Assembly: GCF_009389715.1 (NCBI RefSeq)
Contig: NC_052394.1
Location: forward strand, 20,152,899-20,216,898
Length of the DNA: 64,000 bases
Source of the DNA: Phoenix dactylifera
Taxonomy: Eukaryota; Streptophyta; Magnoliopsida; Arecales; Arecaceae
Direction: 5' to 3'
In this document: positions 36,001 through 46,289 of the stretch, piece by piece
Layout: each line of letters opens with the position of its first letter
How positions within the stretch are numbered: the stretch's first letter is position 1
Position numbers and translations under genes: made by a program
The notes under the pieces: generated by a model
Databases searched by the model: none
What the model saw: only the letters and a program-made list of their open reading frames with translations
What the model was told of the DNA's origin: nothing

Positions 36001-39000
36001 TGACTCAGATGCAAGTAGTTTGGCTGTTGCACAGCCAACTCAAAGGAATATGGTTTCTCTTGATTTGCCTGCCAATTCAGAAATTTGGACCGGTAAAACC
36101 CATAATAATACCACTGAAACAGATTGCAAAGACATGGAAAAATCCGATCTGGGTGTCGTTATCGTGGAACCTCATGGAAAGAATTCAGACAATAATGAGG
36201 CACAACAGGAGTTGCAAGTTCATTTTTCAGAACCGGATTCTGTTGATAACTCCACTAAGTCATTGGACTTGAACAATATGTTTAAGAATGAAACAACATG
36301 TGTTTCTGAATCAGATACTACAATTAATCCACTTGTTGGACAGCCAACTCAAAGGAACATGGTTTCTGTTGATTTTCCTGCCAATTCAGAAATTTGCCCT
36401 GCTAAAAGTCACGATAAAACTACTGAAGAGCTCTGGCAAGATGACGAGGACATGGAACTGAATTCTTCAGGTGATTTAGTCTCTAGTTCTTGTTTTAGAG
36501 ATTCAACTTCTGTTCTTGTCAGTGATCATCATCTGGGGAGCTGTCATGAATCCCAGTCTGTTACCGGAGACCAGAATGGGTTACCTTCTGGTTATGAAGC
36601 ATCAGAAGCTCATGAAGCTACCAAATATTTGGATGGTAATTTATGATTCATCTTCGTGTGGAAAATGCTATGATGAAAAACTCTGAGAACAAATATAAAG
36701 ACTCGTATTTGGGAGACAAACATCACTTGTCAGTGGATCTCACCTGTCAGCGTGGTGTTCTTTATCCATAAAAAAGAAGAGTCTTGATATTTGGTGTTAA
36801 CATAGAATTGCTGTTTTCCTATTTGCTGAAAACTTTTACATTTCTTCTGATTCTTTACTCTATATAATATGGCTGGCAGGTTCATCCCTTGAGAGCGATC
36901 ATCTTGAAACGCCTCATCCTGCAGAGCATGTTGAAGAGCTGATTTCAGAAGATATGGCAGGAACATTTGACATGCCTGATCTCTTTTCCCAAATAGAAGA
37001 CAGAAGTGTGTCCAGAGAAGTTCCTACAGGGTATATTGAAGACTCATTGCTTTCATTAACTGCGTCCATAATAGGAGAGTCACAAGAATCAACAGAACCA
37101 GATACTAGGGCTTGTTCAGGTGGGGCCATATCACCAACCATCTCTGCATTCTCCCCTGACATCAATTCTATTGCTTCAAAGCCTGACAGCTTGGCTACAG
37201 AACTGGAAAATGGCATGCAGCCTGAAGATATAGTTTCACAGACATCATCTGGCTTTGTGAAAGACACTCATGACATAGCTGAAGAGTTCGATGGTAAGTT
37301 TCTTGCAGAGCAGAGGCCTCTGAACTTCTTTCTCAAGCAAATGATGACATGGTGTTTAAAAAATTTTAAACAGTCAGAACTCATTTCTGATGTTTTTTGC
37401 ATTTATTTTATATGACAGGTTCATCCCCTGGGACTAAAGATGATGTTTCTGAAAAGATTCATCCTTCAGACCATTCTGTGGAGCTAAATTCAGAAGATGT
37501 GACAATAATGCTTGACATGACCAATCATCATTCCCAAACACGAGATGAGTGTTTTCTTGAGAAGGTTCCTCCAGGCTTTGTGGAAGATTCAACCCTATCT
37601 TCAACCGGGCACATAGGAGAGACACAGGAATCCATGAAACAAGATACAGAAGCTTGTTTATGTGGTAGCATATCACCTACCATCCCTGCTTTGTCTCCTG
37701 ATATCAGCTTTACTGTTCAGCCTGAAGGCTTAGCTGCTGAAATGGAAAATGTTGTTGCACCTAGTGAAAATTTAGCATGTTCAACAGTTGGCCCTGAAAA
37801 TGCTGAGGAAATGGCTGAATATAATATTTTAGTTCCCAACACTCTGGCCCCTGAGTTGGAGTACTTTGCTGATGCTAAGCAGCCTCAAGAGTTTCCCTAT
37901 GTGGTCTCAACAGGGTTTACCCATTTGTGTTCTTTAGAAGAAACCTGTCCTAGTGACATGCAGTTGCCGTGCAATGTTCCCAACCATGAGCTGATTGAAT
38001 GTCCCATTCCTGTTGATGATACTTTGAAATTGCTAGATGAGCCTACAGTACATACTTCTCAGGAGAATACACTGCAGACAGGAGAACCTACACAATGTGA
38101 TGACCTAGTAGCTGAGAATGCAATTTTTGAACATAACAGTGATAATGCACATTCTTCTTCAACCTATTCTCCAGAAACATCAGGCCTTCAAGTACAGTCA
38201 CAAGAATATGGCATTCCTGATGTTGCAGCGGTATATCAGCACCAAGTGGAGAAACAAGAAGCAATTAGTCCAAAGGACAAAACAGCATTGGATTCTCAAA
38301 ACATCCGGTACAGGACTCTTCCTTTAAGCGAGGAAGATCAACCTGACAAATCAGCATTGGATTCTCAAAGCATCCAGTACAGGACTCTTCCTTTAAGTGA
38401 GGAAGATCAACCTGTGGCTGCTTCTACAGCTTTTGACCCTGAGTTATCCATTTTATATTCATCTGATCCATCTGATTTTAGATTGCTTACCGATGTTTGT
38501 CGAACAAAGTCATCTGGAGATGTCCAAACAGATCTGCATTCCGACAATGACGAAGCAAATTCGGTATGTTCCTTAGAAAGCAAACAAGATTTTGTTTTAA
38601 AAGCTTTGCCATGTGGTGGTTGTGAGAGTACAGAAGAAAAGAAGCTGCCTCCATCTACTCATTTCCTTTCAGAGCCAACAATTTTACTTGAAGAAGCTGC
38701 CTCCAAATTAGAGATCGGCAGGGAACTAAATGTGTTACCTGTCCATCAAGAGGGTGGGCATCTTGATTTGCATGCTCCAACTATTGACCTTAATGATGAA
38801 CCATCAGAAGAAGGGCCAGAACTGAGGTCCCATGACTCTGCTACCAATGCAGATGTTAGTGAGTTGGATACACCACTATCAAACAAAGCCATATGTTGGC
38901 AAGTTGAGCCAGAAGCTTCCACTTCTTCTGCATGCAGTTCTGAACTTATCTCAAGTTCTTTGGCTTCTAATGTTTCAGCTGTTATGTTACCATTTGTTTC

Positions 39001-40653
39001 AAGCTCCGATGCGATGATTTTGGAAACTTCTCCTCAATTGCCTGTCGAGCCACAATATGGTAAACCAGTCTCCAGCTTTCCTTTTCAAGATGTTGAAGAA
39101 CCACCACCGCTTCTGCCACTCCCTCCACTTGAGTGGAGAAGGGGAAAGCTTCAACTGGGCTCCCTATCATCAGTTGGAAGTTTATTTCAACCTCCTAGTG
39201 GAACAAATCGATCAATGGCACCATCAGCTACTGATTGGAAGCATGGACATGGTTTACTAGCGGGTGAAGGCGAAATGGTTAAGCCAGCAAATCCATTTGT
39301 TACTTTACCGGTGTTGGAAGCCAAGAGTTCTCAGCATGGTTTGTTAAAATCAGAGGGAGAAAAGATGCATCCCTTTAGGTTGTCTGAACTGCCACCTATT
39401 GCGGATGATGAGTATCAACATGATGCCCCATTTTTAGAGGGGAAAGTTGCGTATTCTTCAAACCCTTCTTTGGTAGTTTCACCTGTAGAAGATGAGAAGC
39501 ATCGGTACAGTCATAATTCGGTGGGGGGAGTGATGTTGTTGCCGTCAAACCCATTTGCATCATTATCAGCATTAGAAGATGAGATCTCTCAGTGTTCCCC
39601 ACTATTACAGGGGGAAACACCACAGCCTTCAGAGGTTACTGGTTCTCAACATGATCAGTTGCTTAGTTCAGAGTTGGAGAGAGATCAAGATTCCAGACAT
39701 GATCGCTTAAGTTTAGAGAGTGAAACAATCCAGCCTCCAAAAACATTCTTGGCTGGTTCTCATCATGATCAGTTGCTTAGTTCAGAGTTGGAGAGAGATC
39801 AAGATTCCGGACATGGTCGCTTAATTTTAGAGAGTGAAACAATCCAGCCTCCAAAAACATTCTTGGTACAGTCAGATATAGAACACGAGCAGCATCAGCA
39901 TGGCTCTGAAATTTGTGGAGTCGAAAATTTGCATCTTCTGCAATCATCGATGCCAGTACCAGCCACAGGAACTGAGTTGCCTAAGCCTGGCCATGTAACT
40001 TCAAGGGAAGATGGTCAATCTTCTCAAATTGATGCTTTACCAACACCAGACGATGAGAACTCAAATGTGAAGCCTCGTTCGATTCGTAACCGGCCTAGAG
40101 ATCCTCTGATTGAGGCTGTTGCTGCTCATGATAGAAGCACGGTAAAAATTGTTTAGGGACACAAGCTTATATTTTCAGAAATCTATGCCAGGTAAGAATT
40201 GAATAAGAATTTTTTCCCCTTTTATCTTGTGTTTCAATGATTTTGCAGATGAGAAAGATATCAGAGATGGTTCGACCTTCCAATAAGCCAAAGGAAGATG
40301 AAAGGGATTCATTACTAGAGCAGATAAGAAGCAAGGTAAGTTGCACTTAATTGGATTTCCTTTGTTTTATTAAAGGCCTGGCTTTGGTTCTCACTTAGAG
40401 ATTACTTGTTCTTTATCAGTCCTTCAACCTCAAACCAGCAGCCGTCACAAAACCAAATATTAAGGGTCCTCCAACAAATCTCAAGGTTGCTGCTATCATA
40501 GAGAAAGCAAATGCAATCCGCCAGGTTGCTCCTTGACCAATAGACTAGAAGTTAAATCTCTCTCTCGTTATCACCATCTTAGCAAACATATTGTTGGTAT
40601 AGGCATTTGTGGGAAGTGATGAAGACAATGAAGATAGTTGGAGCGATTCTTAA
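26629..40653 (+). CDS. SCAR/WAVE family protein, activator of ARP2/3 actin nucleation (11 exons)
   Basis: Proposed exons: 26629-26783, 31449-31612, 31979-32102, 32183-32312, 35006-35073, 35167-36635, 36880-37293, 37419-40141, 40249-40335, 40420-40524, 40603-40653. All introns are GT-AG, phases agree throughout, and the product is 1829 aa. Exons 1-4 encode the SCAR homology domain ([20 protein letters not shown] at the start; [20 protein letters not shown] later), which binds the ABI/BRK1 part of the WAVE complex. A basic stretch ([15 protein letters not shown]) spans exons 4-5. Exons 6-8 are long, acidic and Ser-rich, with a [18 protein letters not shown] motif. Exons 9-11 encode the WH2-like actin-binding segment ([17 protein letters not shown]), a connector helix and the acidic tail [11 protein letters not shown]. 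Intron 1 (4.7 kb) holds a repeat R copy. The middle contains internal duplications. The family assignment is very secure; which plant SCAR subgroup is uncertain. Confidence 0.95.
27910..30124 (-). repeat. Repeat family R, copy 3: LTR-like, inside SCAR intron 1
   Basis: It begins TGTCACGCTCC and ends GGCCATCA on the plus strand, giving TG...CA ends on both strands, with a length of 2215 bp. It shares long blocks with copy 1 (minus orientation) and copy 2 (inverted). A TATA-like stretch lies on the minus strand near 29892-29907. Purine-rich tracts lie at 29340-29480. No protein domain of a retrotransposon is seen, so it is probably a solo LTR. No convincing 5-bp target duplication was found. 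It is old and diverged. Confidence 0.6.
32880..33112. repeat. Compound TA/CA/CT/GT microsatellite in SCAR intron 4
   Basis: Successive runs of TATACA, CA, TA, CT and GT dinucleotides over about 230 bp. It lies in the 2.7-kb intron between exons 4 and 5 and is non-coding. Confidence 0.9.
35861..36470 (+). repeat. Tandem 306-bp (102-residue) duplication inside SCAR exon 6
   Basis: The first unit starts at 35861 ([17 protein letters not shown]) and the second at 36167 ([17 protein letters not shown]). Both continue with matching FSE.DSVDNS.KSL and [16 protein letters not shown] segments. The frame is preserved. The copies differ at many residues, so the duplication is not recent. Confidence 0.85.
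36880..37790 (+). repeat. Exon duplication: SCAR exon 7 repeats the start of exon 8
   Basis: Exon 7 begins GTTCATCCC after its acceptor and exon 8 also begins GTTCATCCC, in the same phase. Exon 7 residues [20 protein letters not shown] and [12 protein letters not shown] correspond to exon 8 residues [20 protein letters not shown] and [12 protein letters not shown]. Both donors upstream follow a TTGGATG/TTCGATG|GTAA pattern. A segment including an intron boundary was duplicated and kept in frame. Confidence 0.85.
38276..38413 (+). repeat. Tandem 69-bp (23-residue) duplication in SCAR exon 8
   Basis: Two adjacent units encode DK(T/S)ALDSQ followed by (R/Q)[12 protein letters not shown]. They are nearly identical, so this duplication is younger than the one in exon 6. 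Confidence 0.9.
39641..39868 (+). repeat. Tandem 114-bp (38-residue) duplication in SCAR exon 8
   Basis: Units start at 39641 and 39755 (GS(Q/H)[15 protein letters not shown]). They share long identical nucleotide stretches and keep the reading frame. It is the third independent in-frame tandem duplication in the acidic middle region of this protein. Confidence 0.9.
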
Positions 40654-42978
40654 GCACTGACCATTTCTTGAATTGAAGTTCTCCATAGTTGGAGTGATTA
40701 TTAAGCACCAATCACTTGAACTTTTGAGCTCTCTGTATCTGGCATATGCCAATCATGCGAGTCTTCCTTCAGTAATACGGTGACAGCAGTGGAGTAATCT
40801 GCGTGAACCAAACAATCAGCACAGAAGGGAGTCTTTTTGTTCATGCATATATATTGTCGTGTGTATAATATTCTTTTAGTCCTTTCTTCTTTGTGTCAGA
40901 ATGTATTCCACAGCTAGCTTGTATTCACCAGCGAAGGCTTTAGATGAAAGAAACAGACCTTGCCCTTGTCGCTTAATGTAATTTTAAGTGAAAAATTTTG
41001 GTTTGTGGATTTGAGAGGCATAGATATTTGAAGTGCATAGAGCTTCCTTCGAGGCTAGTATTTCCTGGTTTTGTGCAGGGCTTATTGCCCCTGTCAGTGC
41101 AGACTTGGTGTGGGACCGCGAGTATTTGTGTGACCTTAAGGCTGCGGGTGTTAAACTGTAGACTTTATGTCTGGTTCCTAAGTTTTTCTCCAGATTGGAA
41201 CCTTAGAAGGCTGAGAGCTGCAATGGAATGATGCAGACTTGGTAACTTCTGAAATCATGTGAGGCAGTAAGTCTTCTGTGGCCGCTGGGAGAAAAACCGT
41301 TCTTTCGCTTCTCTGGAGGGTGGACTGAGTTTGATCTTAGTCCATATTATCTATATATCCAAAATGTTTTCAACAGCGTACAAAGTAATGTATGGCAAAT
41401 CACTGGTATAGAGTCTAGGTGTCAGATTTTCGTCGCTGTTTCATTTTTTTCCTCTAAGTTCATTTCATTTTTCTTGGAGAAACGCAGAATTATTTACACT
41501 GTGAATTCACTTCTAGAGTTTAGACAATCAGGAGAATACAATACTCTCTCTTGACGCATAAATAAACACATTATTAGAGTGATTTACTTGTAATTTCCTC
41601 TTTTTTACATGGATGCGGAAGGAGAAAGTGTTTTCTTGTGTTGGCTCTCAGCAATTGTGTGTGAGTTTGGATTAGCGATCCTGTCCTTTCTCTCCTCTTC
41701 CCTCTCACAACATTATGTTCAATTCGATGGGAATGCTGCCTATCAACACCAGCTTCGGTGGCCTGGGGGGGGTTGGCGGTAGCATGACAGGGATCTGTAT
41801 CTAGTCCCGGCGATTGGTGTGCAGGGCCAGCGTTTTACAATCTCCTGTATCATGTTTGAACTAATTTTGGCAGCAAGTATGAAGGGACCGCCAGAGAGAT
41901 TGCATATGTTGTGTTCTTGCCCTAGTCCGGGCAGTCCATATGGAGGGACTAGTACAAATTTCTCGTATACGACGTTTGTACAAGTCTCAGCGGTGGGTTA
42001 TATGTTCGAACTAATCGCGGCAATGACAGTGCAGGAACTATAGGTGACATGTCTAAATTAGCTGTGGATGAGGCAGGGAGCACCAGTATCGGCAAATGGT
42101 GTGCCGATATCAATGTAGATCTCGTGCTCCCTGAGCTAGTCGCACCACATAGAATACAGTGAATGGTTCACACTTGATGTAAGTTGAACGATGGAAGATA
42201 TCATCCGTGCAATATCCCTCAAAAATTAGGTTGAGGGAGAATAATCCAGTCACCATCTCTTTAGTTTTTTACTCATCTCTTTTAACAGTTTCTCTAAATC
42301 CTGCGTGCCAAAAAAAAGAAATGCTTCCCTAAATTTTTAATCTTTAAAATATATAAGAAAGCTGCCTAAATTTTTAACTTTTCAATTTCAAACATAATTC
42401 TAAGAAGATTAATCCATTAAAGATATAAAATATTTCTAGTAAGATTTTTTTTTTACTTAAAACGTTTAAAACATGCTAAGCCTTCTTCTGGAGAAGGGAT
42501 TCTATTATTAGAAGACTTTGAAAATAAGAAAAGGAGGAGAGACAATCTACAGAAAAAAAAATCTTCTCATAAAAAAAATTCAAAACTTCTAAAAACAATT
42601 TGGATTTTGATAATTTTCAACGGAAAAGAAGAAAAACATTTATTAACCAAAAGACGGACATAAGATATAATGTATAAAAAAATAAACATAATTAATTATG
42701 ATTATAATTATTCGAAATCTAAAACCTTTAAATAGCAATGTGTACTTGTATCCGAATTTTAGCCGGTCTATATGTCTACATAACCATTAAAATTTACAGC
42801 AAAAAATTGTTAAACAAATAATTCGATAAATACTAAACATTTGATTTTAAGACCGCGAAGCTTAAACAAATAGCCTACAAACCTTCTCCGGCAATGACTT
42901 GTAACCTAAATTGCTTCCAAAGTCTTTACAACATGCATTCCTTCCCTCCATGCGGCCCCTTAAATTTTTTGGCGGGGA
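40654..42978. other. SCAR 3' UTR and spacer, with an unidentified GC-rich repeat at 41740-42140
   Basis: 40654 to about 41000 is probably the 3' UTR. 41740-42140 is GC-richer and contains two diverged direct units marked by TAGTCC(C/G)GGC and TTTGAACTAAT / TTCGAACTAAT about 150 bp apart. It ends in a strong inverted repeat, CAGGGAGCAC (42074-42083) with GTGCTCCCTG (42124-42133), with an inner near-palindrome around TATCGGCA...TGCCGATA. 42290-42900 is AT-rich with nothing recognised. Confidence 0.45.
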
Positions 42979-45057
42979 ATGGCCGCCATCCCTCTCCCCC
43001 GCCCATCCCCTCCTCCTGCCTACCTCTCCGCCGCCCCTGAGCTAAAGCGGCGCCTCCTCCAGGGATGCCGCTGCTTCCAAGAGCTCAAACACCTCCACGC
43101 CCGCCTCCTCCGCCTCGGCCTCAACGGCGACCAGTACCTCCTCAACCTCCTCCTCCGCTCCTCCTTCGACTCCGACCAGCCCGCCCACGCCCTCCTTCTC
43201 TTCCACCGCACCGACCACCCCAACCTCTACCTCTGGAACACCATGGTCCGAGGCCTCGTCGCCGCCGATCGCATGGCCGACGCCGTCCACCTCTACACCG
43301 ACATGCGGCACGAGGGCCTGTCTCCCAACAACTTCACCTTCCCCTTCGTCCTCAAGGCCTGCGCCCGCCTCCTCGACCTCGATACCGGGGTAAAGATCCA
43401 CGCCCACGTTTTGAAAGCCGGGTTCGACTTGGATGTCTTCGTCAAGACCAGCTTGCTCTCTCTGTATGCGAAATGTGGCCGCTTGGATGAAGCCCAGCGG
43501 CTGTTCGATGAAATTCCGGTGAGAAATGTTGTGTCTTGGACCGCGATTATCAGCGGCTACATGGGTGAGGGAAGATTGGAGGAAGCGCTGGATATGTTTC
43601 GGAGGTCATTGGAGATGGATTTGAGGCCGGATAGTTTCACACTGGTCAGGGTCTTGACTGCCTGTTCCCAATTGGGGGACTTGAAGGCCGGGAAGTGGAT
43701 ACATCAGTATATAGAGGACAAGGGGATGGGAATGAATGTTTTTGTTGCTACATCGCTTGTGGATATGTATACTAAATGTGGAAGCATGGACAAGGCTCGA
43801 GCTGTCTTTGATGGGATGGTTGAGAAGGATGTGGTGTCTTGGAGTGCGATGATTGGTGGATATTCTTCCAATGGGCTGCCTCAAGAGGCTTTGGAACTCT
43901 TCTTCCAAATGCAGGCTGCCAACGTGAAGCCTGATTGCTATACCATGGTCGGAGTTCTTTCAGCTTGTGCTAGATTAGGAGCTCTGGAGTTGGGCCAACA
44001 GGTCAGCCGTCTAATGGACATGAGTGACTTTCTCTCGAACCCTGTGTTAGGGACAGCATTGATCGATATGTATGCCAAATGTGGAAGTACAGCTCATGCT
44101 TGGACTGTTTTCGAGAGAATGATGGAAAAGGACCTTATAGTTTGGAATGCAATGATAACAGGGCTTGCCATGACTGGCCATGGGAAGGTGTCGTTTGGGC
44201 TTTTTGCTCAAATTGAGAAGATGGGAATCCAACCTGATGGGAATACTTTCATAGGCATTCTCTGTAGCTGTACTCACACTGGTCTAGTGGAAGATGGAAG
44301 GAAGTATTTTTATAGCATGAATCAGTTATATAACTTGACTCCCAGAATTGAGCACTATGGCTGTATGGTTGATCTTCTTGGCCGTGCAGGCTTGTTGGAG
44401 GAGGCTCATCGGTTGATCAAGGAGATGCCTATGGAGGCCAATGCAGTTGTTTGGGGGGCTCTGCTGGGTGGTTGCAGGATACACCGTCACACCCAACTGG
44501 CCGAGCTTGTTTTGAAGCAGCTTATTGAGCTAGAGCCTCAAAATTCTGGGAATTATGTCCTGCTATCAAATATATATGCTACAAGTGGCAGATGGGAAGA
44601 TGCAGCAAAACTCAGGTTAGTCATGAATGAGAAGGGGATCCAGAAGACACCTGGACGTAGCTGGGTCGAACTGAAAGGTGTGGTTCATGAGTTCCATGTG
44701 GGGGACAAATCCCATCCCTTCAGCAAACAAATTTACTCAAAGCTCGATGAGTTGGGTAAGCAACTAAAGGCACTAGGATACATGCCAACAACAGAAGTAG
44801 TATTGTTTGACATAGAAGAGGAAGAGAAGGAGCATTCCCTTGGGCATCATAGCGAGAAGCTAGCCATTGCATTTGGTCTCATCAGTACTAGACCGGATGA
44901 AACAATCCGGGTAGTGAAGAACCTTCGTGTCTGTAATGACTGTCATGCAGCTATTAAACTCACTTCAAAAATTACCAGCCGTGAAATAATTGTGAGGGAT
45001 AATAACCGGTACCACTGTTTCAAAGATGGCTTGTGTTCATGCAATGATTATTGGTGA
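42979..45057 (+). CDS. PPR protein of the E/DYW class, likely orthologue of Arabidopsis At3g08820
   Basis: An intronless ORF of 692 aa. After a proline-rich start (MAAIPLPRPSPPPAYL), PLS-type pentatricopeptide repeats run from about residue 33 to 540, with typical motifs such as VFVKTSLLSLYAKCGRLDEA and NVVSWTAIISGYMGEGRLEE. E/E+ motifs follow (GRSWVELKGVVHEFHVGDKS). The DYW cytidine-deaminase domain occupies about the last 95 residues: catalytic HSEKLAIAFG (His624, Glu626), zinc ligands in RVCNDCH (Cys652, Cys655), and the final CSCNDYW. DYW proteins edit C to U in chloroplast or mitochondrial transcripts; the target site cannot be read from sequence. I recall high similarity to At3g08820 along its whole length. 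The first 450 bp are extremely GC-rich and the rest is not. The start ATG follows GGCGGGGA and is the first in frame. Confidence 0.95.
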   Translation: MAAIPLPRPSPPPAYLSAAPELKRRLLQGCRCFQELKHLHARLLRLGLNGDQYLLNLLLRSSFDSDQPAHALLLFHRTDHPNLYLWNTMVRGLVAADRMADAVHLYTDMRHEGLSPNNFTFPFVLKACARLLDLDTGVKIHAHVLKAGFDLDVFVKTSLLSLYAKCGRLDEAQRLFDEIPVRNVVSWTAIISGYMGEGRLEEALDMFRRSLEMDLRPDSFTLVRVLTACSQLGDLKAGKWIHQYIEDKGMGMNVFVATSLVDMYTKCGSMDKARAVFDGMVEKDVVSWSAMIGGYSSNGLPQEALELFFQMQAANVKPDCYTMVGVLSACARLGALELGQQVSRLMDMSDFLSNPVLGTALIDMYAKCGSTAHAWTVFERMMEKDLIVWNAMITGLAMTGHGKVSFGLFAQIEKMGIQPDGNTFIGILCSCTHTGLVEDGRKYFYSMNQLYNLTPRIEHYGCMVDLLGRAGLLEEAHRLIKEMPMEANAVVWGALLGGCRIHRHTQLAELVLKQLIELEPQNSGNYVLLSNIYATSGRWEDAAKLRLVMNEKGIQKTPGRSWVELKGVVHEFHVGDKSHPFSKQIYSKLDELGKQLKALGYMPTTEVVLFDIEEEEKEHSLGHHSEKLAIAFGLISTRPDETIRVVKNLRVCNDCHAAIKLTSKITSREIIVRDNNRYHCFKDGLCSCNDYW

Positions 45058-45879
45058 ATCAACAGATTATTGTAACATAGAGAAGTTATTTATTTTGTTG
45101 AATTAATGAAGATTATTGTAGTTGTATGCATATCAAATTATTGAAGTTGGTATGGTTCCAAATAGAAATTTAACACCCTAACTAATTACCACCTTTTAGC
45201 TTACTGATACTGCTGTCGTGACTGGACAGATTGAAAGGGCTATGCTCATTAGGCCAGCTCGGAATCTTCTGATCATGTAAGGCAGAAAACTCAGAACATC
45301 TGCAATGTAATTGAACATGTCAAACCATTTGTATTGCATGGTCTCTTCTTACAGTGCCTTACTATTATAATAGAAAGTCTCTTCTTCCTACTCCACCCCA
45401 GATTTCCTTTTTTAAATAAAAAAATATTCTACGATAGGGATCAGGCCCCCATATATAACTTTTTCTTGGGCATCCCCTTCCTGAGATCGATGCCACATTT
45501 TTACTACTTTTTGTTCTTCAGATACCGAAGCTGAGTCTCCAGTTTTTGTGATCAAACTCCCATGTGTCCCAAACATGTATAGAGCCCCATGCATCCCAAA
45601 CATGTATATAAAGACACGTGCATAATACTGGTTTGTATTAAATAACTGGTTTTGTTTTAGCATGTACAATTGAAGTTTTATTTATTGACAGATAACTGAC
45701 TTCTGATGTATTTTGTTGGCAGTATCATATTCGATCAAGCCTCATCAATGCCTGTTTCATGGCTACACAATTACGGGGTATTGTTTTAGTTTTGCTTCTG
45801 AATATGCATAGATCGATATGTTTTCACTTGAATATAAAATATAAGTTGAGCAAGGTGCTGTAATGACCATTTGCCTTTG
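45058..45879. other. PPR 3' flank and spacer
   Basis: AT-rich sequence with a small local repeat (CCCAAACATGTATA near 45569 and 45596). No gene is seen. Confidence 0.4.
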
Positions 45880-46289
45880 TGGTGGCAGAAAGATTATATT
45901 CCCAATGTGTGATATGTTCCAGTATCTTATTTCTGAATTACTTTTTTATGTCAATAAAACGTAAATTAAGTTTGCAGGTATGTGTTTGTATTTTATGAGT
46001 TTTCTCCTATGCAAATGTAGAGAGATGATACTTCTCCATACGAAGGAAAAGTATAGAGAAATGGTGCATCACTGCAATCTAACTGAGATGTTATAATGTA
46101 TTTGATGTCCAGATAAGTTACCAATGCACAAGCATCTCGAAGCTACTTTTTACAAGATAGATGCTGAACCAGTCACAAGGCTCCGATTTGATGCTGATCA
46201 TGTCTTGCCATCCATGGAATTCCCCGAGACGTCACTATTTCTTTCCTCCCACTCTTTGTTCCTCCTGGAATTCTTCAATATTTTGTGAG

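Noticed and set aside
42290-42360. A-tailed insert near 42310
   Set aside because: The candidate direct repeat is short and mismatched and does not abut the A run.
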